8,622 bases of DNA from JAFGED01 sp964551295 (GCA_964551295.1 CAZKDJ010000174.1:1-8622); one strand, 5' to 3'. Counted from the first letter of the stretch, positions 1-6,699 are shown. A program made the numbers and translations. Notes: generated by a model from the sequence alone, not told the origin.

Positions 1-119
<119 letters not shown>

Positions 120-154
120 TCAATACACCACATCGCACATCCGGTGGTCACTTG

Positions 155-787
155 TCAACGTGTTGCTTTTTTCAACGCAGCTTGGAGGTCGTCCAGAAAC
201 GTCTTGCTGGGCGCAGCAAGCAGCTGGCTTAGGTTCATTTCCAACAGAATGTGCGGATCGCGCTTGCGCCAGTAGAAGCGGCGCAGGTGCGCGCCGTAGG
301 CTTGCAGCCACGGCTCCAGAGCGATGACCTGCTGCTCGGTGCCGTGCCCCTGGTGGGCGATGGCCAGCTGGTGCGGGCCCTCTCGCCATTCCCAGGGCTC
401 CTGCCTGCGGCGGGCTGCCCTTCTGCGGGCGGGGCCGATTTCGATCTCGCCTCGCCGGGAGGAGCGCAAAGTCGCCCTAATTATAAGCCTGTCTCGTCTA
501 CCGCGCAAATGGTCGCCCAGCCATAGCGGCAGGATCTCGCGGTTCTCCAGCAGCAGCGTCAGCTCCAGCCGGCGGAAGGGGGGATTGGCGTGGACGACGT
601 TGACGCGGGCGCCAGCGGCGGGCGACCCGATCCAGCCGGAGTCGACGTCGCCGCCCAGCGCGCCTAATCCTTCTTTCAGCCAACGAAAAAGGCGCTGCCC
701 ACGGCGGCGATTGTACAGATGTCCCGCGCCGTACCACAGCGCCAAAAACGCGCATACCCCGATGACGATTGCGACTCCCGGCTCCAT
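155..787 (-). CDS. Hypothetical membrane-anchored protein
   Basis: This 210-residue protein belongs to no family I recognise. Residues 4-24 form one hydrophobic segment (AIVIGVCAFLALWYGAG) followed by NRRRGQR, which suggests an N-terminal anchor with the rest in the cytoplasm. The soluble part is rich in Arg, with a cluster (RRRAARRRQ) near residues 120-130, and contains Trp-rich stretches (EPWEWREG). The C-terminus (NLSQLLAAPSKTFLDDLQAALKKATR) looks helical and amphipathic. There is no signal peptidase site, metal motif or catalytic motif that I can identify. The ATG at 787 places the hydrophobic segment at the extreme N-terminus, and a purine-rich GGGGGAA lies just upstream. It follows the FHA regulator gene on the same strand but is separated by 222 bp of repeat-bearing DNA, so co-transcription is doubtful. 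Confidence 0.75.
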   Translation of the reverse strand: MEPGVAIVIGVCAFLALWYGAGHLYNRRRGQRLFRWLKEGLGALGGDVDSGWIGSPAAGARVNVVHANPPFRRLELTLLLENREILPLWLGDHLRGRRDRLIIRATLRSSRRGEIEIGPARRRAARRRQEPWEWREGPHQLAIAHQGHGTEQQVIALEPWLQAYGAHLRRFYWRKRDPHILLEMNLSQLLAAPSKTFLDDLQAALKKATR

Positions 788-847
788 GTATTCCCCCGCG
801 CTCCGCTTATGACAACACCCTTTGGGCGCGCAAGATACGCGTTATCA

Positions 848-895
848 GGACGCCGATGAACGCAGATAAACGCTGATCTTGATGTGATCTGCGTC
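848..895. repeat. Dispersed intergenic repeat (GATGAACGCAGATAAACGC type)
   Basis: This non-coding stretch contains GATGAACGCAGATAAACGC followed by a partial echo, GATCTGCGTCC. On the other strand it reads as the 'GCGTTTATCTGCGTTCATCGGCGT' type of low-complexity sequence that recurs between genes in many unrelated bacteria (general knowledge, not checked here). It may be a small mobile or slipped repeat with no coding role. Confidence 0.5.
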
Positions 896-950
896 CAACT
901 ATTCCTCCCCTGGTGCCTCCTCCAACGCCGCCAGCTCCCTATCCCGACAA

Positions 951-980
951 GCGGCCCGCCGAGGGGTGACGACGGGCCGC
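951..980 (-). terminator. Hairpin after FHA regulator gene, possible terminator
   Basis: GCGGCCCG (951-958) pairs perfectly with CGGGCCGC (973-980) across a 14-nt loop. It lies about 30 nt past the stop of the FHA regulator gene. On that gene's strand the stem is followed by TTGTCGGG, not a real U-tract, so this would be a weak intrinsic terminator or only a transcript-stabilising hairpin. Confidence 0.35.
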
Positions 981-981
981 C

Positions 982-1009
982 CATTGTTCATTGTCTCATT
1001 GTTAATTGC
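982..1009. repeat. Short tandem ACAATGA-type repeat
   Basis: On the minus strand this reads as consecutive near-copies of an 8-mer (AACAATGA, GACAATGA, ACAATGGG). It begins immediately after the stop codon of the FHA regulator gene. Such 7-9-nt tandem blocks are common between genes in some large environmental genomes. A similar block lies at 5654-5677. Confidence 0.45.
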
Positions 1010-1654
1010 TCACCGATTCTCCAACCGGAACCCGTGGCCGCGCACGGTGACGATGTAGGCGTGGTCCGGGTCGGCGGCGGCGAGGCGCTCGCGCAGCCGG
1101 CGCACCAGCGCGTCGATGGCCTGCTCGGAGATGCCCGTTGCCTCCTCCTCCGGCCATACCGCGTTGACCACCATGTCCCGTGATACGACCTCTCCTGCGT
1201 GCTCGAACAGCAGCTCCAGCAGCCGGTACTGGGCGATGGATAGGGGCGGATCCAGCTCATGCCCGTTGACGAAAACCCTGCGGGCGGCATCGTCAAGGTT
1301 CAGCCCGCGGTTGGGGCCGGTCAGCTCCAATGGCAGCGTGGCGTCGGCGGCCACAAAGCCCATCTTGACGCACAGGGCGATCTGGATCTCATCCTCGTCT
1401 TTCAGGCGATGAGGCTTGTCCAGCACCTGCTTGCTGTTGACGAACGTTCCGTTCTTGCTCTCCAGGTCGCGCAGCAGGTAGCCGTGCTCGTCCCGCTCGA
1501 TCTGGGCGTGGTGGCGTGAGACCTGCCGCTTGGGGATCGTGATGTCGCAATCGGTCCCGCGCCCGATGATCATCTTGTCCCGATCGATCAACCAGCGTTG
1601 CCCTGCCATGTCGCCTTCGTAGACGATGAGCATTGGCATGTCTTGTCGTGCCAT
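1010..1654 (-). CDS. FHA domain plus winged-helix transcriptional regulator
   Basis: Probable one-component DNA-binding regulator of 214 residues that reads phosphothreonine signals. Residues about 8-100 form an FHA domain with its hallmark residues: GRG at 31-33, SRHH at 46-49 and NGT at 68-70. Residues about 118-212 form an OmpR/PhoB-type winged helix, with LSIAQYRLLELLFEHAGEVV, the recognition-helix region around ISEQAIDALVRRLRERL, and the C-terminal wing VRGHGFRLEN. There is no receiver domain. I chose the ATG at 1654 because AAGGAGG (1660-1666) lies 5 nt upstream; a start 16 codons earlier would ignore this site. It is divergent from a Ser/Thr kinase gene 65 bp away, so the kinase is its likely partner. 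Mycobacterial EmbR combines the same two domain types in reverse order and is controlled by PknH. The pairing here is inference; the domain calls are secure. Confidence 0.92.
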   Translation of the reverse strand: MARQDMPMLIVYEGDMAGQRWLIDRDKMIIGRGTDCDITIPKRQVSRHHAQIERDEHGYLLRDLESKNGTFVNSKQVLDKPHRLKDEDEIQIALCVKMGFVAADATLPLELTGPNRGLNLDDAARRVFVNGHELDPPLSIAQYRLLELLFEHAGEVVSRDMVVNAVWPEEEATGISEQAIDALVRRLRERLAAADPDHAYIVTVRGHGFRLENR

Positions 1655-1659
1655 TGGTA

Positions 1660-1666
1660 CCTCCTT
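1660..1666 (-). promoter_or_regulatory. Ribosome binding site fixing the FHA regulator start
   Basis: AAGGAGG on the minus strand, 5 nt before the ATG at 1654. It decides the start against the longer in-frame reading from 1702. It overlaps the -35 element of the divergent kinase promoter by two bases. Confidence 0.85.
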
Positions 1667-1693
1667 GACAGAATAGACCTTCTCGCTTATTAT
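1665..1693 (+). promoter_or_regulatory. Sigma-70-type promoter of the kinase gene
   Basis: A perfect TTGACA (1665-1670) is followed by a 17-nt spacer and TATTAT (1688-1693). The predicted start near 1700 gives a leader of about 20 nt containing AAGGAG (1701-1706), which lies 13 nt before the GTG start. Because the -35 box sits in the translation-start region of the divergent regulator gene, a protein bound here would affect both genes. On the opposite strand ATGTCA (1693-1698) and TATTCT (1670-1675), 17 nt apart, form a weaker candidate promoter, but its start would fall inside the regulator's ribosome binding site, so that assignment is uncertain. Confidence 0.65.
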
Positions 1694-1719
1694 GACATAC
1701 AAGGAGAAGAAGAAAAACT

Positions 1720-2706
1720 GTGGCTCGCTTACTTGAACCCGGTACCGTCCTCCGTGGGCGGTACAAGATCATTGCGCCTGTCGGCCAGGGGGGTATGGGT
1801 GCGGTGTACCGCGCCGAAGACCTGCGCCTGGAGGGGCGTGTGTGCGCCGTCAAAGAGGTCTGCCCCGACCCCAACGCCACGCCCGAGGCGTTGGTCCAAG
1901 CCCAGGAGCAGTTCCGCCGTGAGGCGTTCACCTTGGGCCGTCTGGATCACCCCAATCTCCCCAAAGTTTCCGATACGTTCACCGATCGCCACCGCGAGTA
2001 CCTGGTGATGGATTTCGTCGACGGGCCTGACCTGCGCCAGTTGATGGAGCAGAAGCGGCGACAGAGCCAGTTTCTCGAAGAGCGCCAGGTGCTCGAGTGG
2101 GCCGAGCAGTTGTGCGATGCATTGGAGTATCTCCACAGCCAAGATCCCCCTGTGCTCCACCGCGACATCAAGCCGGCCAACATCAAGCTGACCGCCGGTG
2201 GGCTGGTCAAGCTGGTGGACTTTGGCCTGGTCAAGCTGCTGGCGGCGGACGATGTGCGCACCGTCACCATCCTCCAAGGCCGGGGCACCGTCGCCTATAC
2301 CCCGCTGGAGCAGTACGGTGGGGATGCAGGCCACACCGACGTGCGTACCGATATCTACTCGCTGGGTGCCACGCTCTACCATCTCTTGACCAATCAGCCT
2401 CCCGTCGATGCCAAGCAACGTTTCCTCGATCCAAACGCGCTCGAGTTCCCCCGCGCGATCAACCCCCACATCTCACCCACCACCGAGCGGGCCATCCTGC
2501 AGGCCATCGCCATGCATCCCGATCCGCGCCCGCAGACCGTGGCGGCATTCCGCGAGGTGCTTCACGCCGGTTCGTTGCCGCCTTCGCTGATTCCCATCGT
2601 CCCTGCACGAGGGGAGTGGCAGCGGGCGGTCGGCAACAACCGCGACCTTTTGATCACGGCCGGTGTGGTGTTCGTCCTTGCTGTGTTGGCAACCCTCCTC
2701 GGATAA
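1720..2706 (+). CDS. Serine/threonine protein kinase, tail-anchored
   Basis: Hanks-type kinase of 328 residues that phosphorylates Ser/Thr of partner proteins. All core motifs are present: glycine loop GQGGMGAVY (22-30), invariant Lys45 in CAVKEV, catalytic HRDIKPAN (HRD 147-149), DFG at 167-169, then the activation segment with GTVAYTPLEQYG and the helix-F motif TDIYSLGATLYHLL. The kinase domain ends near residue 280. A linker leads to a single hydrophobic segment (about 309-328, LLITAGVVFVLAVLATLLG) that ends the protein. The enzyme therefore seems anchored by its tail with no extracellular sensor, unlike PASTA-type kinases. The start is GTG; the first downstream Met (26) lies inside the glycine loop and cannot be the start. 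It has its own promoter and is divergent from an FHA regulator, its likely substrate or partner (inference). It converges on the GH3 gene downstream. Confidence 0.95.
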   Translation: MARLLEPGTVLRGRYKIIAPVGQGGMGAVYRAEDLRLEGRVCAVKEVCPDPNATPEALVQAQEQFRREAFTLGRLDHPNLPKVSDTFTDRHREYLVMDFVDGPDLRQLMEQKRRQSQFLEERQVLEWAEQLCDALEYLHSQDPPVLHRDIKPANIKLTAGGLVKLVDFGLVKLLAADDVRTVTILQGRGTVAYTPLEQYGGDAGHTDVRTDIYSLGATLYHLLTNQPPVDAKQRFLDPNALEFPRAINPHISPTTERAILQAIAMHPDPRPQTVAAFREVLHAGSLPPSLIPIVPARGEWQRAVGNNRDLLITAGVVFVLAVLATLLG

Positions 2707-2723
2707 GTCGATTCATCTCGTGC

Positions 2724-2740
2724 TCGCCCACAAGGGGCGA
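2724..2740. terminator. Hairpin between convergent genes, possible bidirectional terminator
   Basis: TCGCCC (2724-2729) pairs with GGGCGA (2735-2740) across a 5-nt loop in the 36-bp gap between the convergent kinase and GH3 genes. GGGGCGA at 2734-2740 could instead pair with TCGCCCC at 2761-2767. Neither strand has a U-tract, so the terminator call rests mainly on position. Confidence 0.35.
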
Positions 2741-2742
2741 TA

Positions 2743-5601
2743 CTACTCTGATGCTCTTTGTCGCCCCGTTAACCAGGCAATGGCCAGCGGCACGAGGCTG
2801 CCGAACAGCGCCACCCATCCTGTAGTCCACACGCCGCTCTGCTGGCGCAGCCAGCCAGTCCCCGGCAGGCCGACCGCGTAGGCTACGTACAACCCCAGCC
2901 CGCCGATGACGCTCCACAGGGCGACGCGCAGCGCTCTCTCAACCGGTTTGTTTTTGAAGCGCAAGATGTAATACCCGGCACCGCTGACAATCAGAGCGCC
3001 GAACAGGGCCAATACCAGATCCCCGAAACCTGCTCCGTCTGCGGAGGTGCCCTCCCCGTTTCCTGGCGCCAAAGTCGGCAGCGGCGTGGGGGACAGGGTG
3101 GGCGGTGGCTCCGGCGTAGGTGTCGGTATCGCTGTCCCCGTTGCCTCTGGTGTCCACGTCGGGACGATTCCCTCTCCTGGCTGAACCGTGAGCTGTAGGA
3201 CAGTCGTGCGCGGTACGGGGTCCGTATGGACGGAGATGTCGAGCTGCCCTGCGCGATCGAGCGTATTCACCGTTTCGGCCACGCCGTCACGCGTCGTCAC
3301 CGTGACCGAGTTCTCGAGTGCTTCCTGGGGATAGGTAAAGATGAACTGTACGCGGGTGCCATCCGGCACCGGATTGCCGTTGCGGTCGACGATGACACTC
3401 GTCTGCATCCTCAGGATGTCGCCGGTCTGTGGTTGGGATTCTGGCGGCAGGCCTTCCTCCGTCGGCGTCGGTGTCGGCGTGATCTCTTCGGTCGGTTCCG
3501 GTGTCAGCGTAAAATCCCCTGGTTTGCTGATGGTATAGTCGACGACGATGGCCTGGGCGGGATCGGGGGAGGTCTGGGTGACCAGGTCGTAGTTGATGCC
3601 GGTCACGTTGACCGGGGGTTTTCCCACCGGCACGAACTCGCCGAACATGGCCCGCAGTGACGTCGCGATAAAAGGGTCCACGCGGCTGTATGCGACATAG
3701 TAGGCGCTCAGCTTGTTGATCTCTGTCGCGTCCAGGTAGTAAGGGGCATCGTATGCCAGCACGATCAAGTTTCGGTTTTGCAATGTGTCGGCGTACTCGG
3801 CCAGAAAACGTCGCACGACACTTGGCTGTGATGGGCTGCTGGTAGGACCGAGCATGGCAAAAATGACCCAGTCGGCGTTTCCCAGTACCGGTTCGATGGG
3901 GTGAGTCTCGAGGGGCGCGGCGGTCTCCTCGCCCGCTTCCTCTTCCTCTTCGGGCGCTGGTGCAGTCATATATTCCTCAAGTTGATCGAAGGTAAAGCTG
4001 TTCACGCGCCACGGGGTGATCTGCCCCGTCGCTGCCGGGCCGTACAGCCGAACGATGGTCGTTTGTAGCATCAGAGGATCGATGTAGGATACCGGGGCGC
4101 ACGTAGCGCAAGGCTGTCCGCTGCGGCTGTCGGTGAAGATAACGATGTTGTCGTTTGGGGTTGGCGGGGAGGGAATCAGGTCGGGCGAGGGAGGGGAGAG
4201 CAGCGTGATGGCGTCGCGACTGACGGCGGCCAGCTCTTCCTGGTGTGTGCCGACTTGATTCCCAACTCTCGCCATGCTGGGTTGCGCGGCGGGAAGGGTG
4301 AAGGTGTCGCTGGAGATCGAAAGCTTGAGCCGCAGGATGCGCGCCACGGCGTCGTCTACCAGTGTTTGAAATGAGGGATCGGCCTCGTAGCGCTCCTGGA
4401 AGAAGGTAATCGTGGATTTGATGTTGGCGCTCTGTTCCTGCCAGTCGCCGCCGAGGGCGAACTGCGACAGGATGAGCAGATTGTTGCCGGCGAGAAAGGC
4501 CTCGCGGGCGATGCGGCGACTGTTAAAGCTCGCCTCGCTGGGGTCGTAAAAGCGCCGCAGGGCGCGCACGCCCAGTCCATCGGAGACGGTCACGCCGCCG
4601 CTCTCGCGCCAGGCGACCAATTCCTCTTGGGCCAGCAACCGTTGAAGCCACTGGCTATCGACGCTGATCGGGCGAGTGGTGGCGAAACGGTCGCCCTCCA
4701 ACCCGCGAAAGCGGATGTGGGAGACGAGCACGCCGTCCGGACGGGCTGTAGGGTCTTCGGATTGGGCTGTGGCGAAGAAGGGCGACAGGTCGATCTGCCT
4801 CAGCTTTTCCAGGGTGCGCTGCACGGTGGAGACCTCTTCGTCCAGCGAGCGGTCGGAGGCGCCCAGGCCGGGAAAGTGCTTGGCGATGACGGCGACACGT
4901 CCATCGGCCCCCTGGTGGACGCCACGGATGTACGCCTGCCCCACCTTTCCTACCCAGAACGGCTCGCCGCCAAACGATCTCACCCCCAAGTCTCCCGCGC
5001 TTTCCGGGACGGGGTTTTCGAGCACGTCCAGCGAGGGCCCCAGCAGCATGTTGATTCCCATCGCACGCAACTCTGTGCCCACGACCTGACCGGTGGTCTC
5101 GGCGTGAGCCGGGTTCCAGGTGGCGCCCAGCGCCATCTGGGAGGGCAGCGGCGTCGTCCCGTTGGAGATGCTGGTGTAGGGCATGCCGTTTCCCTCGTGG
5201 CTGACGGCGATAAAGAGCGGGATGAAGGGGCCTGGCGATGGCAGCGTATCAGTCGTCGGTTGGGTCGCTTCCCATGCGGTCTGTTGAAGCTGGCCGACCA
5301 GCGTGGCTACCTGCTCGGCCGTTTCGCCCTGGTTGACGATGTTGCCGTTTTCGGGCAACAGCACCACGCCGCCGACGTGGTAATCGCGGATCAGTTCCGC
5401 AATCAAGGCGTCGTCAGCGACCTCGGAGCCGGGGAACGTGGCCAGGAAGAGCTGGCCGACCTTGGCTGCGCTGGACATTTCTGCCATCAACTGCGCAACG
5501 CGGTCGTCCTCCTCCTGGGCGCATCCCACACCGGGCGCCGAAAAGGGGAGTATCAGGGTGACCGCGAGGGCCAGTGTGAGCAAGCGTCGTCGTTTATCCA
5601 T
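2743..5601 (-). CDS. Exported GH3 (NagZ-like) family protein with Ig-like domain and C-terminal membrane segments
   Basis: Large 952-residue envelope protein. Residues 1-28 form a signal peptide (KRRR, hydrophobic core, GCA|QEE cleavage-like site; Cys27 lacks a canonical lipobox). Residues about 32-390 match the GH3 N-terminal barrel of beta-N-acetylglucosaminidases: KHFPG at 241-245, VSHIRFRGLEGDRFATTRPIS, and VSDGLG with Asp341 where the family nucleophile sits. NagZ enzymes carry an Asp-x-His dyad after KHFPGHG; here an ungapped reading gives Ser252 and Asp254, so activity is uncertain. Residues about 483-690 resemble a GH3 C-terminal domain with an acidic insertion (about 545-565). Then come a Thr-Pro-rich linker (698-727), an Ig-like domain (about 728-806), another Pro-rich linker (812-857) and about three membrane segments (861-881, 894-911, 928-945). 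NagZ itself is about 340 residues and Bacillus NagZ about 640. No clear ribosome binding site precedes the ATG. Likely substrate is peptidoglycan or another glycan (inference). Confidence 0.85.
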   Translation of the reverse strand: MDKRRRLLTLALAVTLILPFSAPGVGCAQEEDDRVAQLMAEMSSAAKVGQLFLATFPGSEVADDALIAELIRDYHVGGVVLLPENGNIVNQGETAEQVATLVGQLQQTAWEATQPTTDTLPSPGPFIPLFIAVSHEGNGMPYTSISNGTTPLPSQMALGATWNPAHAETTGQVVGTELRAMGINMLLGPSLDVLENPVPESAGDLGVRSFGGEPFWVGKVGQAYIRGVHQGADGRVAVIAKHFPGLGASDRSLDEEVSTVQRTLEKLRQIDLSPFFATAQSEDPTARPDGVLVSHIRFRGLEGDRFATTRPISVDSQWLQRLLAQEELVAWRESGGVTVSDGLGVRALRRFYDPSEASFNSRRIAREAFLAGNNLLILSQFALGGDWQEQSANIKSTITFFQERYEADPSFQTLVDDAVARILRLKLSISSDTFTLPAAQPSMARVGNQVGTHQEELAAVSRDAITLLSPPSPDLIPSPPTPNDNIVIFTDSRSGQPCATCAPVSYIDPLMLQTTIVRLYGPAATGQITPWRVNSFTFDQLEEYMTAPAPEEEEEAGEETAAPLETHPIEPVLGNADWVIFAMLGPTSSPSQPSVVRRFLAEYADTLQNRNLIVLAYDAPYYLDATEINKLSAYYVAYSRVDPFIATSLRAMFGEFVPVGKPPVNVTGINYDLVTQTSPDPAQAIVVDYTISKPGDFTLTPEPTEEITPTPTPTEEGLPPESQPQTGDILRMQTSVIVDRNGNPVPDGTRVQFIFTYPQEALENSVTVTTRDGVAETVNTLDRAGQLDISVHTDPVPRTTVLQLTVQPGEGIVPTWTPEATGTAIPTPTPEPPPTLSPTPLPTLAPGNGEGTSADGAGFGDLVLALFGALIVSGAGYYILRFKNKPVERALRVALWSVIGGLGLYVAYAVGLPGTGWLRQQSGVWTTGWVALFGSLVPLAIAWLTGRQRASE

Positions 5602-5606
5602 TTCAC

Positions 5607-5612
5607 ATAATA
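5607..5612 (-). promoter_or_regulatory. Possible -10 element close to GH3 start codon
   Basis: TATTAT on the minus strand lies 5 nt before the GH3 ATG at 5601. If used, transcription would begin at or next to the start codon, giving a leaderless message; this fits the absence of a ribosome binding site. No convincing -35 box is visible, so the call is tentative. Confidence 0.25.
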
Positions 5613-5653
5613 CCCGAGGCTAATTGTACATGAAATGAGAGGGAATGCAACGT

Positions 5654-5677
5654 GAGCGAATCGGCGAATGGACGAAT
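5654..5677. repeat. Three tandem 8-mers (nnnCGAAT)
   Basis: GAGCGAAT, CGGCGAAT and GGACGAAT follow each other without gaps, in the 96-bp gap between the phosphatase and GH3 genes. The shared core is CGAAT every 8 nt. It may be a low-complexity dispersed repeat, like the block at 982-1009, or binding sites on successive helical faces; the first is more likely. Confidence 0.5.
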
Positions 5678-5697
5678 CAACGATGGGCAACCAAAGG

Positions 5698-6462
5698 TTA
5701 GGCCGAATCAGCGATCACAGCCAGCAGTTCGTCGTGGACGAGGCCGTTGGTCGCCAGACAAGCCGGAATGTCGGCGCGGCACGGCTCCCCGCGCAATGTG
5801 GTGCAGCGTCCACCCGCTTCAGCGATGAGCAGCATCCCGGCGGCGATGTCCCAGGGTTTCAGCGCCAGGTTCAAGTACCCATCCAGCCAACCTGTGGCCA
5901 CGTAGGCCAGCGCCAGCGCCGCCGATCCCAGCGCGCGTACCGTGCCGCAGCGGGGCGCGACGTGGAGTAAAAGGGCGAGTGCCTGCACGCGCACTGCGTT
6001 ACTGTGCCCCCAGTCGAGCGCCAGCAGTGTGTGGCTCAAGGGCGACGCAGGGCTGGCGTGTATCCGTTCGCCGTTCAGCGTGGCCCCCTTACCTCGCTCG
6101 GCGGCAAAGGTCTGGTCGCGTAGCGGGTCGTAGATGGCGCCAGCGAGCGGCTCTCCATCCTCCAGCACGCCGACGGAGGTGCAGGAAAAGGGGATGCGAT
6201 GGGCGTAGTTGGTCGTCCCATCCAGTGGATCGATCACCCAAGTGAGGCCCGCGCCGATGGCCGCGCCTCCGGCTTCCTCCGAAAGGATCGCGTGGTCGGG
6301 GAATCGCTCACCGATCAGGTCGATGATAATGGATTCGGCTGCGATGTCGACATCGGTGACGATGTCGCGATATCCTTTGACGGTGACGTTGCGCTGGGCC
6401 GAGAAGCGCTCGGCGATCACTTTCCCGGCCCGATGGGTCGCTTCGATGGCAGTTTGTAGCAT
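5698..6462 (-). CDS. Inositol monophosphatase family protein (SuhB-like)
   Basis: Mg2+-dependent sugar or inositol phosphate phosphatase, cytoplasmic, 254 residues, the usual length for the family. Metal and catalytic motifs are complete: TDVD (36-39), LSEE with Glu62, WVIDPLDGTTN with Asp78, Asp81 and Thr83, and the C-terminal WDIAAG with Asp205. GSAALALAYVATGWLDGYL, which precedes the last motif, is typical of the IMPase/SuhB branch. The family also includes histidinol-phosphatases and fructose-1,6-bisphosphatases, and substrate cannot be settled from sequence alone. The ATG at 6462 is preceded by AAGGAAG with suitable spacing. It lies upstream of the GH3 gene on the same strand with 96 bp between, so a shared transcript is possible. 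It is divergent from the promoter of the proC-proS leader. Confidence 0.93.
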   Translation of the reverse strand: MLQTAIEATHRAGKVIAERFSAQRNVTVKGYRDIVTDVDIAAESIIIDLIGERFPDHAILSEEAGGAAIGAGLTWVIDPLDGTTNYAHRIPFSCTSVGVLEDGEPLAGAIYDPLRDQTFAAERGKGATLNGERIHASPASPLSHTLLALDWGHSNAVRVQALALLLHVAPRCGTVRALGSAALALAYVATGWLDGYLNLALKPWDIAAGMLLIAEAGGRCTTLRGEPCRADIPACLATNGLVHDELLAVIADSA

Positions 6463-6498
6463 GCGTCTTCCTTTCTTGTGTTGGCTCTAGTTCACCCG

Positions 6499-6526
6499 AT
6501 TATACGATATGCGCGACGAAGCGCAA
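6499..6526 (-). promoter_or_regulatory. Promoter of the phosphatase gene
   Basis: Minus-strand TATAAT (6499-6504, a perfect -10 box) with a weak TTGCGC (6521-6526) 16 nt upstream. Predicted start near 6492 gives a leader of about 30 nt containing the AAGGAAG ribosome binding site. It is back-to-back with the promoter at 6549-6577. Confidence 0.55.
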
Positions 6527-6534
6527 ATTGAACA

Positions 6535-6554
6535 TGTCAATTGTCAAATTGACA
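6535..6554. promoter_or_regulatory. Repeated TGTCAA/TTGACA motif over the -35 box, possible operator
   Basis: TGTCAA occurs at 6535-6540 and 6542-6547, and its reverse complement TTGACA at 6549-6554. The last two form a 13-nt hyphenated palindrome (TGTCAAATTGACA) that includes the -35 box of the rightward promoter. This geometry suits a repressor site between divergent promoters, but it could be a chance or low-complexity repeat. Confidence 0.35.
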
Positions 6555-6577
6555 CGCGCTCGATCCTATGCTAAAAT
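6549..6577 (+). promoter_or_regulatory. Near-consensus promoter for the proC-proS leader / small RNA
   Basis: TTGACA (6549-6554, perfect), 17-nt spacer, and TAAAAT (6572-6577) with an extended TGC just before it. Predicted start near 6584. With the spacing exact and five of six -10 bases matching, this is the strongest promoter in the window. Confidence 0.8.
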
Positions 6578-6597
6578 GTCAGGCGTCGAGGACTGTG

Positions 6598-6663
6598 ATG
6601 ACAAATTGCGCGACCCCCGCCCCTAGCAGCTTTTTGCCGTTCCCTTCACGGGGAGACGGTTAG
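6598..6663 (+). CDS. Possible leader peptide, 21 codons, with four Pro codons
   Basis: A small frame starts with ATG at 6598, 6 nt after GAGG (6588-6591), and ends at TAG 6661-6663. Codons 7, 9, 14 and 16 are proline, within PAPSSFLPFP. It lies between a strong promoter and an intrinsic terminator, upstream of two proline genes, which is the arrangement of ribosome-mediated attenuators. Translation through it would open the RNA rod whose left arm it overlaps. Against it: the prolines are not consecutive, the frame is short, and I see only a 4-bp alternative pairing (CTGG 6680-6683 with CCAG 6700-6703) that could act as antiterminator. Treat it as a candidate. Confidence 0.35.
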   Translation: MTNCATPAPSSFLPFPSRGDG

Positions 6664-6699
6664 CGCTGCGCGGGTGTCACTGGACACACGTCTATTTTG

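Noticed and set aside
1655..1702. Longer start of the FHA regulator at 1702
   Set aside because: AAGGAGG at 1660-1666 sits correctly for ATG 1654, and the extra residues do not resemble FHA proteins.
1729..2469. Minus-strand frame of 246 codons opposite the kinase
   Set aside because: The kinase on the plus strand carries all catalytic motifs in order; the opposite frame is a codon-bias shadow.
4627..5610. Long plus-strand frame of 327 codons inside the GH3 gene
   Set aside because: It is antisense to a gene with clear GH3 motifs, has low-complexity composition typical of high-GC shadow frames, and shows no motif of its own.
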